From the NCBI GenBank assembly GCA_011799875.1, contig CM022297.1, positions 441,489,292-441,553,291 of the forward strand: DNA of 64,000 nt. The letters are read 5' to 3'. Every line of letters begins with the position of its first letter. Positions within the stretch are counted from its first letter, which is position 1. The position numbers were made by a program, and so were the translations under genes. Positions 21,869 through 32,337 of the stretch are shown in pieces. A model generated the notes under the pieces. It worked only from the letters and a program-made list of their open reading frames with translations. It was not told the DNA's origin and ran no database searches. Origin of the DNA: Thinopyrum elongatum (taxonomy: Eukaryota; Streptophyta; Magnoliopsida; Poales; Poaceae).

Positions 21869-23468
21869 TGATGCGGCTTGAACTATGTCGGTATTTCCCC
21901 AAAGAGGAAGGGATGATGCAGCACAACAATAGTAGGTATTTCCCTCAGTGATGAAACCAAGGTTATCGAACTAGTAGGAGAACCATGCAACACTACGTAA
22001 ACAGTACCTGCACACAAAGAACAAATACTTGCAACCCGACGTGTTAAAGAGGTTGTCAATCCCTTTCGGGTAACGGCTCCAGAAATTGGCACGTGGACGG
22101 GAGAAAGTTGTAATAGATTGATAGATGCAAATAAATGCAAATAAAATTCAGCGAGGTATTTTTGGGTTTTTGATAATATAGATCTGAAAATAAAAGATGC
22201 AAATAAATAAAAAGTAAAAATAGCAATATAGATCTGAAAGTATATGATGGGAAAATAGACCCGGGGGCCGTAGATTTCACTAGTGGCTTCTCTCAAGAAA
22301 AATAGCATACGGTGGGTAAACAAATTACTGTTGGGCAATTAATAGAACTTCAAATAATCATGACGATATCCAGGCAATGATCATTATATAGACATCACGT
22401 CCAAGATTAGTAGACCGACTCCTGCCTGCATCTACTACTATTACTCCACACATCGACCGCTATCCAGCATGCATCTAATGTATTAAGTTCATGGAAAAAC
22501 GGAGTAATGCAATAAGAACGATGACATGATGTAGACAAGATCTATTCATGTAGGAATTAGACCCCATCTTGTTATCCTTAATGGCAACAATACATACGTG
22601 TCGTTTCCCCTTCTGTCACTGGGATCGAGCACCGTAAGACCGAACCCATCACAAAGCACCTCTTCCCATGGCAAGAAAAATCGATCTAGTTGGCCTAACT
22701 AAACCAAAGATTCGAAGAAGAAATACAGGGCTATAAGTAATCATGCATATAAGAGATCAAAAGATTCAAATAACTTTCATGGATAAAAAGATAGATCTGA
22801 TCATAAACTCAAAGTTCATCGGATCCCAACAAACACTCCGCAAAAAGAGTTACATCAAATAGATCTCCAAGAGACCATTGTATTGAGAATCGAAAGAGAG
22901 AGAGGAATCCATCTAGATACTAACTACGGACCCGTAGGTCTACAATGAACTACTCACGCATCATCGGAGAGGCACCAATGAGGATGATGAACCCCTCCGT
23001 GATGGTGTCTAGATTGGATCTGTGGTTTCTGGAACTTGCGGTGGCTGGAATTATTTTTCGTCGACTCCCTTAGGTTTTTTGGACGTCCAGGGTATTTATA
23101 GAGCAAAGAGGCGCTGCGGGAGGCGGCCGAGGTGGGCACAACCCACCTGGGCACGCCTGGGCCCCCAGGCGCGCCCTGGTGGGTTGTGCTCCCCACGGAG
23201 CCCCCCTCTAGTACTTCTTTGGCCCAACAGGTGTCTTCTGGTCCAGAAAAAATCACCAAAAAGTTTCGCTGCGTTTGGACTCCGTTTGGTATTGATTTTC
23301 TGCGAAGTAAAAAACAAGCAAAAAACAGCAACTGGCACTGGGCACTATGTCAATAGGTTAGTCCCAAAAATGATATAAAGTTGCTATAAAATGATTGTAA
23401 AACATCCAAGAATGATAATATAACAGCATGGAACAATCAAAAATTATAGATACATTGGAGACGTATCA
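21869..23468 (-). repeat. 5' LTR of F-B (1600 bp, complete)
   Basis: Minus-strand TGATACGTCTCCAATG at 23468 to ...CAAGCCGCATCA at 21869. Near-equal in length to the F-A 3' LTR (1599 bp). Contains TATAAATACC (23091-23100) and an internal primer-site-like sequence (22067-22081). It abuts the interior of the F-A 5' LTR at 23469. Confidence 0.9.
23091..23100 (-). promoter_or_regulatory. Candidate TATA box of the F-B LTR
   Basis: Minus-strand TATAAATACC, about 370 bp into the LTR. Identical to the box in the F-A 3' LTR (29261-29270). Confidence 0.5.
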
Positions 23469-24121
23469 TCGTTCTTATTGCATTAGTCCATTTTTCCATG
23501 AACTTAATACACTAGATGCATGCTGGATAGCGGTCGATGTGTGGAGTAATAGTAGTAGATGCTGGTAGGAGTCGGTCTACTAATCTTGGACGTGATGCCT
23601 ATATAATGATCATTGCCTGAATATCGTCATGATTATTTGAAGTTCTATCAATTGCCCAACAGTAATTTGTTTACCCACCGTATGCTATTTTTCTCGAGAG
23701 AAGCCACTAGTGAAATCTACGGCCCCCAGGTCTATTTTCCCATCATATTCTTTCAGATCTATATTGCTATTTGCCTTTTTATTTATTTGCATCTTTTATT
23801 TTCAGATTTATATTATCAAAAAGCCAAAAATACCTCGCTGAATTTTATTTGCTTTTATTCGCATCTATCAATCTATTACAACTTTCTCCCGTCCACGTGC
23901 CAATTTCTGGCGCCGTTACCCGAAAGGGATTGACAACCCCTTTAACACGTCGGGTTGCAAGTATTTGTTCTTTGTGTGCAGGTACTATTTACATAGTATT
24001 GCGTGGTTCTCCTACTGGTTCGATAACCTTGGTCTCATCACTGAGGGAAATACCTACCGTTGCTGTGCTACATCATCCCTTCCTCTTTGGGGAAATACCG
24101 ACGTAGTTCTAGCTGCAATCA
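23469..24121 (+). repeat. 5' LTR of F-A, last ~650 bp
   Basis: Matches 29839-30490 of the 3' LTR from TCGTTCTTATTGCATTA to ...CTGCAATCA. Preceded directly by the F-B LTR start, so F-B inserted here. The first five bases (TCGTT) would be the right TSD of F-B; the left copy was deleted. Confidence 0.88.
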
Positions 24122-24132
24122 AAAGGAATTTC

Positions 24133-24150
24133 TGGCGTCGTTGCCGGGGA
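24133..24150 (+). other. Primer binding site of F-A
   Basis: TGGCGTCGTTGCCGGGGA, one mismatch from the Athila-type tRNA-Asp primer site, 11 bp after the LTR end. Confidence 0.82.
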
Positions 24151-24338
24151 GACATCATCAACATCTACCAGGTTCCTAATCACAAATCTCATCTCCCTGC
24201 ACTTTACATTATTTGCCATTTGCCTCTCATTTTCATCTCCCCCACTTCACCAAAATTTGCCATTTTATTCGCCTTCTTTTTCGTTCGCCATTTTCTCATC
24301 AGATCTATTTTTGAGTGCAATCTTGTTGCGTAGTCACG

Positions 24339-26410
24339 GTGACTCAAGAGAACACCAAGTTGTGTGATTTCTCCAGTACCAACAATAATGATTTTATTAG
24401 CAGTCCAATTGCTCCTCCCGCCACTAGTGCGGAGTCTTGTGATATTAATGCCGCTTTGTTGAATCTTGTCATGAAAGATCAATTTTCCGGTACTCCTAAT
24501 GAGGATGTCGCGTCCCATCTTAACACATTTGTGGAATTATGCGATATGCAAAAGAAAAAAGATGTGGACAATGATATTGTGAAGTTGAAATTATTCCCGT
24601 TTTCTTTGCGAGATCGTGCAAAAATTTGGTTTTCTTCTTTGCCTCGCAATAGTATCGATTTTTGGAATAAGTTCAAAGATGCTTTTATTACTAAGTATTT
24701 TCCTCCCACGAAAATTATCTCCCTTAGGATGCAAATCATGAATTTTAAGCAACTTGAGCATGAACATGTTGCACAATCTTGGTAAAGAATGAAATTGATG
24801 CTAAGAAAATGCCCTGCTCATGGTTTAAATCTTTGGATGATCATACAAAATTTTTATGCGGGATTGAATTTTGTCTCTAGAAATCTTTTAAATTCTGCCG
24901 CGGGTGGTACTTTTATGGAAATTACTTTGGGTGAAGCTACTAAATTTCTTGATAATATTATGGCAAATTACTCACAATGGCATACCGAAAGAGCTCATGT
25001 TAGTAAAAAAGTTAATTCGGTTGAAGAAATTTCTACTTTGAGTGAAAAAGTTGATGCTCTTATGAAATTGATTGCTAATAAAAGTGCTCCTATTGATTTA
25101 ATGATGTGCCTTTGTCTACTTTGATTGAGAAAAATAGTGATGCCATAGATGTGAATTTTGTTTCGCGCAATAATTTTAATAACAATGCTTATAGAGGTAA
25201 TTTTAATCCTAGGCCTTTTCCAAGTAATTCCTTTAATAATTATGGTAATTCCTATGGTAATCCTTCTTATAATAATAATAGGAAGACCTCTGATTTTGGG
25301 AATAATATTAAAGAATTTATCAATGCTCAAAAGATTTTTAATACTACGATGGAAGAAAAATTTAGTAAGATTGATGATTTGTCTAGAAGCATCGATCATG
25401 ACGTAGAAAATCTCAAGATGAAACTTTTTGTGCCTAAGGTTGAGGAATCAATTAAAGCTTTATATGTTTATATGGATGAAAGTAAGAAAAGAACCGCTAT
25501 GCTTAGAGCTAGAAGAGAATTTTTAGAAAAGGCGTTTTCTAGTGATTGCTTTCATAAAAATGTTGAAGATCTTAAAGTGATTGGTGTTCCTTCTATTGAT
25601 TCCTTGTTTAGTAAAATTAAGATTGATGAAAAAGGGACTGAAGAAGAGTCAACTTTAGCTAGAAGGCGTCCCAATAATTCGGAGGGTGAAAATCTTGTTG
25701 AGAAAATTGATAAAAGTGGGTTTGGAGAGGTCAAAACTTTAACTAGTGATGTGCCCACTCTTGTGGATTACAAAGACTTTAATTATGATAGTTGATCTTT
25801 GATTGATTGTATTTCTTTGTTGCAAGCCATGATAAATTCACCCCATGCTTATGAACAAAATAAAGCCTTTACTAAACATATCGTTGATGCTATGATGTAA
25901 GCTTTTGAAGAAAAGTTGAATCTAGAGATTTCAATTCCTAGAAAATTACATGATGAATGGGAACCTACTATCAAAGTCAAGATTAAAAATTATGAGTATT
26001 TCGCTTTGTGTGACTTGGGTGCTAGTGTTTCCACAATTCCGAAATCTTTATGTGATGTGCTTGGTCTTACCGATATTGAAGAATGCTCTCTAAATTTGCA
26101 CTTGGCGGATTCTACTATTAAAAAGCCTATAGGAAGAATTAATGATGTTCTTATTCTTGCAAATAGGATTTATGTGCACATAAATTTTATTGTTCTTGAT
26201 ATTGATTGCAATCCGTCTTGTCCAATTATACTTGGTAGACCGTTTTTACGTACTATTGGTGCCGTGATTGATATGAAAGAAGGCAATATTAAATTTCAAT
26301 TTCCACTAAGGAAGGGTATGGAACACTTCCCTAGAACAAGAATTAAGCCACCATATGAATCAATCATGAGGGCATCTTATGGATCTAGAAACAAAGATGA
26401 CAACACTTAG
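24339..26410 (+). pseudogene. gag-protease of F-A (start lost, three stops, one frameshift)
   Basis: Homologous to the F-B gag-protease along its whole length. The position of the F-B ATG reads GTG here (24339-24341). In-frame stops at 24783-24785 (TAA where F-B has Glu), 25793-25795 (TGA where F-B has Cys) and 25898-25900 (TAA where F-B has Gln). A frameshift near 25100 interrupts the Ser-Ala-Pro-Ile-Asp-Leu region. The last segment (to 26410) is the protease, with D-L-G-A-S-V-S-T-I and PIILGRPFLRT. Gag contributes the virus-like particle and protease cleaves Gag in intact relatives. A short in-frame Asn-Ser-Tyr-Gly duplication near 25245-25262 is not in F-B. Confidence 0.85.
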
Positions 26411-28891
26411 ATCTTTGCATTATGCCTAGCTAGGGGCATAAAACGATAGTGCTTGTTGGGAGGCAACCCAATGAATAAAATTTATTTTTGTCTTTTTATT
26501 TCTGTTCTTGAGTGTTTGCAAAATTATGCTACTGTTATGATTGTGTTTTTTATGTTTCAATTAGTGTTTGTGCCAAGCAAAGCCTTTGGGATAGCTTTGG
26601 TGGTAGTTGATTTGATCTTGTTGGAAAACAGAAACTTTTGCGTCCAGTAAAATTATTTTAAAAATTCACAGATGTGACGAAAAATTCTGAATTTTCTACA
26701 CCAGATTTATATACAAATTGCCTCTGTTTTCCTAATTTTTCAGAAGTTTTGGAATTACAGAATTATGAGAAAAATTCGTATCTTTGTAGACTATTCTGTT
26801 TTTGACATATTCTGTTTTCTTTGCATTGTGTGCTTATTTTGATGAATCTATGGTTTGTATTGGAGGTTATAAGCCATGGTAAAGTTAGAATACATTAGAT
26901 ATAATGCAATAACAAAATTTGAATGGGTTTTCTACAGTAATTAAAGTAAAGATTAGTTTTCTTATACTAACGGATCTCACGAAGGTTTTGTTGAGTTTTG
27001 TGTGATTGAAGTTTTCAAGTTTTCGGTGAGATTATGATGGATGAAGGAATAAGGAGTAAGAAGAGCCTAAGCTTGGGGATGCCCATGGCACCCCAAGCCG
27101 TTATCCAAAAGAGGACCAAGCAACTAAGCTTGGGGATGCCCCGAGTGACATCCCCTCTTTCTCTAACAACCATCGGTATTTTACTTGGAGCTATATTTTT
27201 ATTCGTCACATATCATGAGTTTTGCTTGGAGCGTCGTGTATGATATGAGTCTTTTCTTGTTTTGCTTTTATTTTTAAGTCAAGAATCCTTGCTGGACACA
27301 CCTATTTGAGAGAGCCAAAATTATGCCATGATTTGTTAGAATTGCTCTCTATGCTTCACTTAAATCTTTATGAGCTTTGGAATTGCTCTAGTGCTTCACT
27401 TATATCTTTTTTGAGCACGGTGTACTTTAGTATTTTTGAATAAATGCTCTCATGCTTCACTTAGATTTATTTTGAGAGTTAGTAAATTTTTTAAGAAATT
27501 CTCTCATGCTTCACTTAAATTATTTTGAGAGAAGAAAATTTTTATGCTCATGTTCTTCACTTAGATTTGTTTGAGCTATCAAAAGCATCGTATAAAATTA
27601 AGTCCCAAAGTGATAGATATCCAAGAGGGTTATAATAAAAACTTTCCTGAAGATCTTTGGACAAAATAAACTTGATTCCTTGTAATAGTTTTGCGATATG
27701 ATGATATAATGTGTGAGTAATGTTAATGAGTAATTATGGCTTAGTAAGAATATTGATGTTAAGGTTTGTGATTCCCTAGGCAAGCACGAAAGTCAATAGT
27801 TATGCAATGAAATTATATCCTACTTGTGGTGCATTATTCGGTGTTAGTTATGCTTAATGCTCGCTTATGAGATTTTTCGTTTGTTGGTTGGATGCTTCTC
27901 AATCTTTTGCTAGCCTTCATTTGCACTAAGTATGATCACTACTTGTGCATCCAAAATCCTTAAACCCAGTTTTGCCATATGAGTCCACTATATCTACCTA
28001 TATGCGGTATTCTTTTGTCGTTCTAAGCAAATTTGTATGTGCCATCTCTAATTTTCAAAATAAATTTCTCTTTTGTGTGCTCGTACCGCTCATGAAGCGG
28101 CAGGGGGTGGCCAATATTTTCCGTACTAGATGTGTTGTTCTCAAGATGAGTGTTTATTCACTTGTCATTGCACGAGAGTACGACAAAGGTATTAGGGATG
28201 TCCAGTCCTGAAATGAAAAATGAATTTACTTTATGTTGCCAAATAATAAATTCCTTGGAAAGTGTTGGTATGGACGGCACCCATGGATTCGGTTAGCCGT
28301 GGAATGTGAAAGTATGGTGGAAAAAGGAATAAACTTTATTTTCTGTTTGGGAACCGCCTATGATATATCTAGCATGGAAAGTGTTGGGAATTACTCGGCG
28401 TTTTCGTTGACAGGAAAAGCATGCCACCCAAAATGTTTTTATCTCTATCTTTTTCGCTATGAGCTCTGGCACCTCTACAAATCCCTACTTCCCTCTACGA
28501 AGGGCCTTTCCATTTACTTTATGCAATTTTTATTTTGAGTCTCCATCTTTTCTTATAAAGCACCAACTAAGGGGCACTATGATCGTACTTGAGCATTGGG
28601 TGTAAATATGCGACTGTGTTTCATGAATGGATCAATGATTGAGCATAATGGGCTAGGGATAACTTGCTTTAGTATTGGTATTTTGAAGGACATGGTTGTT
28701 TGTTGATATGTTTGAGTATTGAAATCTTCATGTCAAAACTAGACTATTGCTTTGAATCATATAAAAGTCCAAATGTCCATGCTATAAAGAAAAGAATATG
28801 TGATGAACATGTTAGGCAGCATTCCACATCAAAAATTCTATTTTTATCATTTACCTACTCGAGGACGAGCAGGAATTAAGCTTGGGGATGC
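26411..28891 (+). other. 3' untranslated region of F-A
   Basis: About 2.5 kb, no credible coding frame. Contains two internal TAAGCTTGGGGATG motifs (27068-27081 and 27125-27138) and the true polypurine tract ending at 28891. Five imperfect repeats built on GCTTCACTTA lie at about 27350-27570. Confidence 0.75.
27340..27570 (+). repeat. Imperfect short repeats in the F-A 3' untranslated region
   Basis: (T)(G/T)CTTCACTTA(A/G/T)AT recurs about five times at intervals of roughly 40-60 bp, each near a CTC...GAG or TTTGAG context. The mirrored series in F-B is at about 18430-18660. Purpose unknown. Confidence 0.6.
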
Positions 28892-30490
28892 TGATACGTC
28901 TCCAATGTATCTATAATTTTTGATTGTTCCATGCTGTTATATTATCATTCTTGGATGTTTTACAATCATTTTATAGCAACTTTATATCATTTTATGGGAC
29001 TAACCTATTGACATAGTGCCCACTGCCAGTTGCTGTTTTTTGCTTGTTTTTTACTTCGCAGAAAATCAATACCAAACGGAGTCCAAACGCAGCAAAACTT
29101 TTTGGTGATTTTTTCTGGACTAGAAGACACACGATGGGCCAAGAAAGTACCTGAGGGGGGCTCCGAGGGGAGCACAACCCACCAGGGCGCGCCTGGGGGC
29201 CCAAGCGCGCCCAGGTGGGTTGTGCTCACCTCGTCCGCCTCCCGCACCGCCTCTTTGCTCTATAAATACCCTGGATGTCCAAAAACCCTAGGGGAGTCGA
29301 CGAAAAACAATTCCAGCCACCGCAAGTTCCAGAAACCACAGATCCAATCTAGACACCATCACGGAGGGGTTCATCATCCTCATTGGTGCCTCTCCGATGA
29401 TGCGTGAGTAGTTCATTGTAGACCAACAGGTCCGTAGTTAGTAGCTAGATGGCTTCCTCTCTCTCTTTTGATTCTCAAAACAATGGTCTCTTGGAGATCT
29501 ATTTGATGTAACTATTTTTGCGGTGTGTTTGTTGGGATCCGATGAACTTTGAGTTTATGATCAGATCTATCTTTTTATCCATGAAAGTTATTTGAATATT
29601 TTGATCTCTTATATGCATGATTACTTATAGCCTCGTATTTCTTCTTCGAATCTTTGGTTTACTTAGGCAACTAGATCAATTTTTCTTGCCATGGGAAGAG
29701 GTGCTTTGTGATGGGTTCTGTCTTACGGTGCTCGATCCCAGTGACAGAAGGGGAAACGACACATATGAATCATTGCCATTAAGGATAACAAGATGGGGTC
29801 TAATTCCTACATGAATAGATCTTGTCTACATCATGTCATCGTTCTTATTGCATTACTCCATTTTTCCATGAACTTAATACACTAGATGCATGTTGGATAA
29901 CGGTCGATGTGTGGAGTAATAGTAGTAGATGCAGGCAGGAGTCGGTCTACTAATCTTGGACGTGATGCCTATATAATGATCATTGCCTGGATATCGCCAT
30001 GATTATTTGAATTCTATCAATTGCCCAACAGTAATTTGTTTACCCACCGTATGCTATTTTTCTCGAGAGAAGCCACTAGTGAAATCTACAGCCCCCGGGT
30101 CTATTTTCCCATCATATACTTTCAGATCTATATTGCTATTTGCCTTTTTATTCATTTGCATCTTTTATTTTCAGATTTATATTATAAAAAACCCAAAAAT
30201 ACCTCGCTGAATTTTATTTGCTTTTATTCGCATCTATCAATCTATTACAACTTTCTCCCGTCCACGTGCCAATTTCTGGCGCCGTTACTCGAAAGGGATT
30301 GAGAACCCCTTTAACACGTCGGGTTGCAAGTATTTGTTCTTTGTGTGCAGGTACTGTTTACGTAGTGTTGCGTGGTTCTCCTACTGGTTCGATAACCTTG
30401 GTCTCATCACTGAGGGAAATACCTACCATTCCTGTGCTGCATCATCCCTTCCTCTTTGGGGAAATACCGACGTAGTTCTAGCCGCAATCA
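28892..30490 (+). repeat. 3' LTR of F-A (1599 bp)
   Basis: TGATACGTCTCCAATG... to ...CTAGCCGCAATCA, preceded by the polypurine tract AATTAAGCTTGGGGATGC. Complete LTR of the family. TATA box at 29261-29270, primer-site-like sequence at 30277-30291. Followed by TSD GTAAT. Confidence 0.92.
29261..29270 (+). promoter_or_regulatory. Candidate TATA box of the F-A LTR
   Basis: TATAAATACC 370 bp into the LTR, downstream of a GC-rich stretch and upstream of a leader-like segment. Confidence 0.5.
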
Positions 30491-30495
30491 GTAAT
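30491..30495 (+). repeat. Right target-site duplication of F-A (GTAAT)
   Basis: Same five bases as 4046-4050. The G1 LTR continues from here. Confidence 0.9.
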
Positions 30496-31168
30496 CATGT
30501 GAACTTGATATGTGTTCGATATTTTGATGGTATGTATGTTGTGATTTCCTTAGTGGTGTCATGTGATCGTCGACTACACGGGACTTCACCATCTTTGGGC
30601 CTAAGGGAATGCATTGTGGAGTAGTTATTCGATGATGGGTTGCGAGAGTGACAAAAGCTTAAACCCTAGTTTATGCGCTATATCGTAAGGGACCGATTTG
30701 GATCCAAAAGTTTAATGCTATGGTTAGATTTATTCTTAATACTTTTTTCGTAGTTGCGGATGCTTGCGAGGGGGTTAATCATAAGTAGGAGGCTTGTTCA
30801 AGTAAGAACAGCACCTAAGCACCGGTCCACCCACATATCAAATTATCAAAGTAGCGAACACAAATCAAACCAACATGATGAAAGTGACTAGATGAAATTC
30901 CCGTGTACCCTCATGATATAAGAGACCGTTTTGGCCTATCCTTTGCCTCAAAAGGATTGGGCTACCTTGCTGCACTTTTGTTACCGTTACCGTTACTTGC
31001 TCGTTACACATTATCTTGCTATCAAACTACTCGTTACTTATAATTTCAGTGCTTGCAGAGAATTCCTTGCTGAAAACTACTTGTCATTTCCTTCTGCTCC
31101 TCGTTGGGTTCGACACTCTTACTTATCGAAAGGACTACGATTGATCCCCTATACTTGTGGGTCATCAG
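30496..31168 (+). repeat. 3' LTR of G1, right part
   Basis: Continues the G1 LTR to its end CCCCTATACTTGTGGGTCATCA at 31168. Its first ~370 bp are an inverted copy of 31169-31510 in the adjoining G2 LTR, giving a fold-back with a loop of about 310 bp. Confidence 0.88.
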
Positions 31169-32337
31169 TTACTTTGATAATTTGATATGTGGGTGGACCG
31201 GTGCTTGGGTGCTGTCCTTACTTGGACAAACCTCCCACTTATGATTAACCCCTCTCGCAAGCATCCGCAACTAGGAAAGAAGAATTAAGATAAATCTAAC
31301 CATAGCATGAAACATATGGATCCAAATCAGCCCCTTACGAAGCAACGCATAAACTAGGGTTTAAGCTTCTTATTACTTCCCAATGCCTTCCCCTAGGCCC
31401 AAATCATGGTGAAGTGTCATGTAGTCGACGTTCACATAACACCACTAGAGGAAAGACAACATACATCTTATCAAAATATCGAACGAATGCCAAATTCACA
31501 TGATTACTTATAACAAGAGTTCTCCCATGTCCTCAGGAACAAACGTAACTACTCACAAAGCATATTCATGTTAATAATCAGAGGAGTAATAATTATCATT
31601 AAGGATCTGAACATATGATCTTCCACCGAATAAACCAACTAGCATCAACTACAAGGAGTAATCAACACTACTAGCAACCCACAGGTACCAATCTGAGGTT
31701 TTGAGACAAAGATCGGATACAAGAGATGAACTAGGGTTTGGAGAGGAGATGGTGCTAGTGAAGATGTTGATGGAGATTGACCCCCTCTCGATGAGAGGAT
31801 CGTTGGTGATGACGATGGCTTCGATTTCCCCCTCCGGGAGGGAAGTTTCCCCGGCAGAACAGCTCCGCCGGAGCCCTAGATTGGTTCTGCCCAGGTTCCG
31901 CCTCGAGACGGCGGTGCTTCGTCCAGAAAGCTTCCTCTTGATTTTTTTTCCAGGTCAAAACACGTCATATAGCAGAAGATGGGCACCGGGGGCCTGCCAG
32001 GTGGGCCACAAGGCAGGGGGCGCGCCCAGGGGGGAGGGCGCGCCCCCACCCTTGTGGATGCCTGGTGGGTCCCCTCTGGTATTTTCTTCGCCCAGTATTT
32101 TTTATATATTCCAAAATAATTATCTGTAAATTTTCATGACTTTTGTAGTTGTGCAGAATAGGTCTCTAGGATTTGCTCCTTTCTAGTCCAGAATTCCAGC
32201 TGCCGGCATTCTCCCTTCTTCAAGTAAACCTTGTAAAATAAGAGAGAAAAGGCATAAGTATTGCACCAAAATAGATAATAACAGCCCATAATGCAATAAA
32301 TATCAATATAAAATCATGATGCAAAATGGACGTATCA
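31169..32337 (-). repeat. 3' LTR of G2 (truncated by the G1 insertion)
   Basis: Matches 53133-54329 of the 5' LTR. A 28-bp segment near 53341-53369 of the 5' LTR (containing CTAGCAACCCATCATC) is absent here at about 31372. The missing distal end begins exactly where G1 ends. Confidence 0.9.

Larger units (their letters stand above)
4309..23468 (-). mobile_element. Element F-B: second copy of the F family, minus strand, inserted in the 5' LTR of F-A
   Basis: Read on the minus strand: complete 5' LTR (23468-21869), degenerate primer site (about 21857-21840), gag-protease pseudogene (21652-19585), 3' untranslated region (19584-17099), and only the first ~250 bp of the 3' LTR (17098-16985 continuing at 4440-4309). 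E1 splits this LTR. The internal region is 4770 bp, the same length as in F-A. The remaining ~1.35 kb of the 3' LTR was lost, together with part of the F-A LTR, by a deletion ending at about 4309. Confidence 0.82.
4051..30490 (+). mobile_element. Element F-A: non-autonomous Gypsy (gag-protease only), plus strand, with nested insertions
   Basis: Order on the plus strand: 5' LTR start (4051-4310), inserted F-B plus E1 (4309-23468), 5' LTR remainder (23469-24121), primer binding site (24133-24150), gag-protease pseudogene (24339-26410), long 3' untranslated region (26411-28891) and full 3' LTR (28892-30490). TSD GTAAT lies on both sides. Without the nested material the internal part is 4770 bp and lacks reverse transcriptase, RNase H and integrase. 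The Athila-like TGGCG(C/T)CGTTGCCGGGGA primer site and the protease motif place it near the Athila lineage. Confidence 0.85.
2772..31168 (+). mobile_element. Element G1: 3' end of an Athila-lineage Gypsy element, split by F-A
   Basis: G1 is visible as its 3' untranslated part (2772-3221) and a 3' LTR in two pieces (3222-4050 and 30496-31168), separated by the F-A insertion. The pieces sum to about 1.5 kb, matching the 1523-bp LTR of G2 of the same family. After the LTR end (...GGGTCATCA at 31168) the sequence continues with GTTACTTTG, the interior of G2's LTR in opposite orientation. G1 therefore inserted into the 3' LTR of G2, with GTTAC the probable TSD. G1's coding part and 5' LTR are outside the window to the left. 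Confidence 0.85.

Noticed and set aside
17098..30490. Idea that F-A and F-B are one inverted segmental duplication
   Set aside because: The arms differ by many substitutions, private stops and frameshifts. F-A has its own TSD and F-B abuts the interior of the F-A LTR, which fits separate insertions better.
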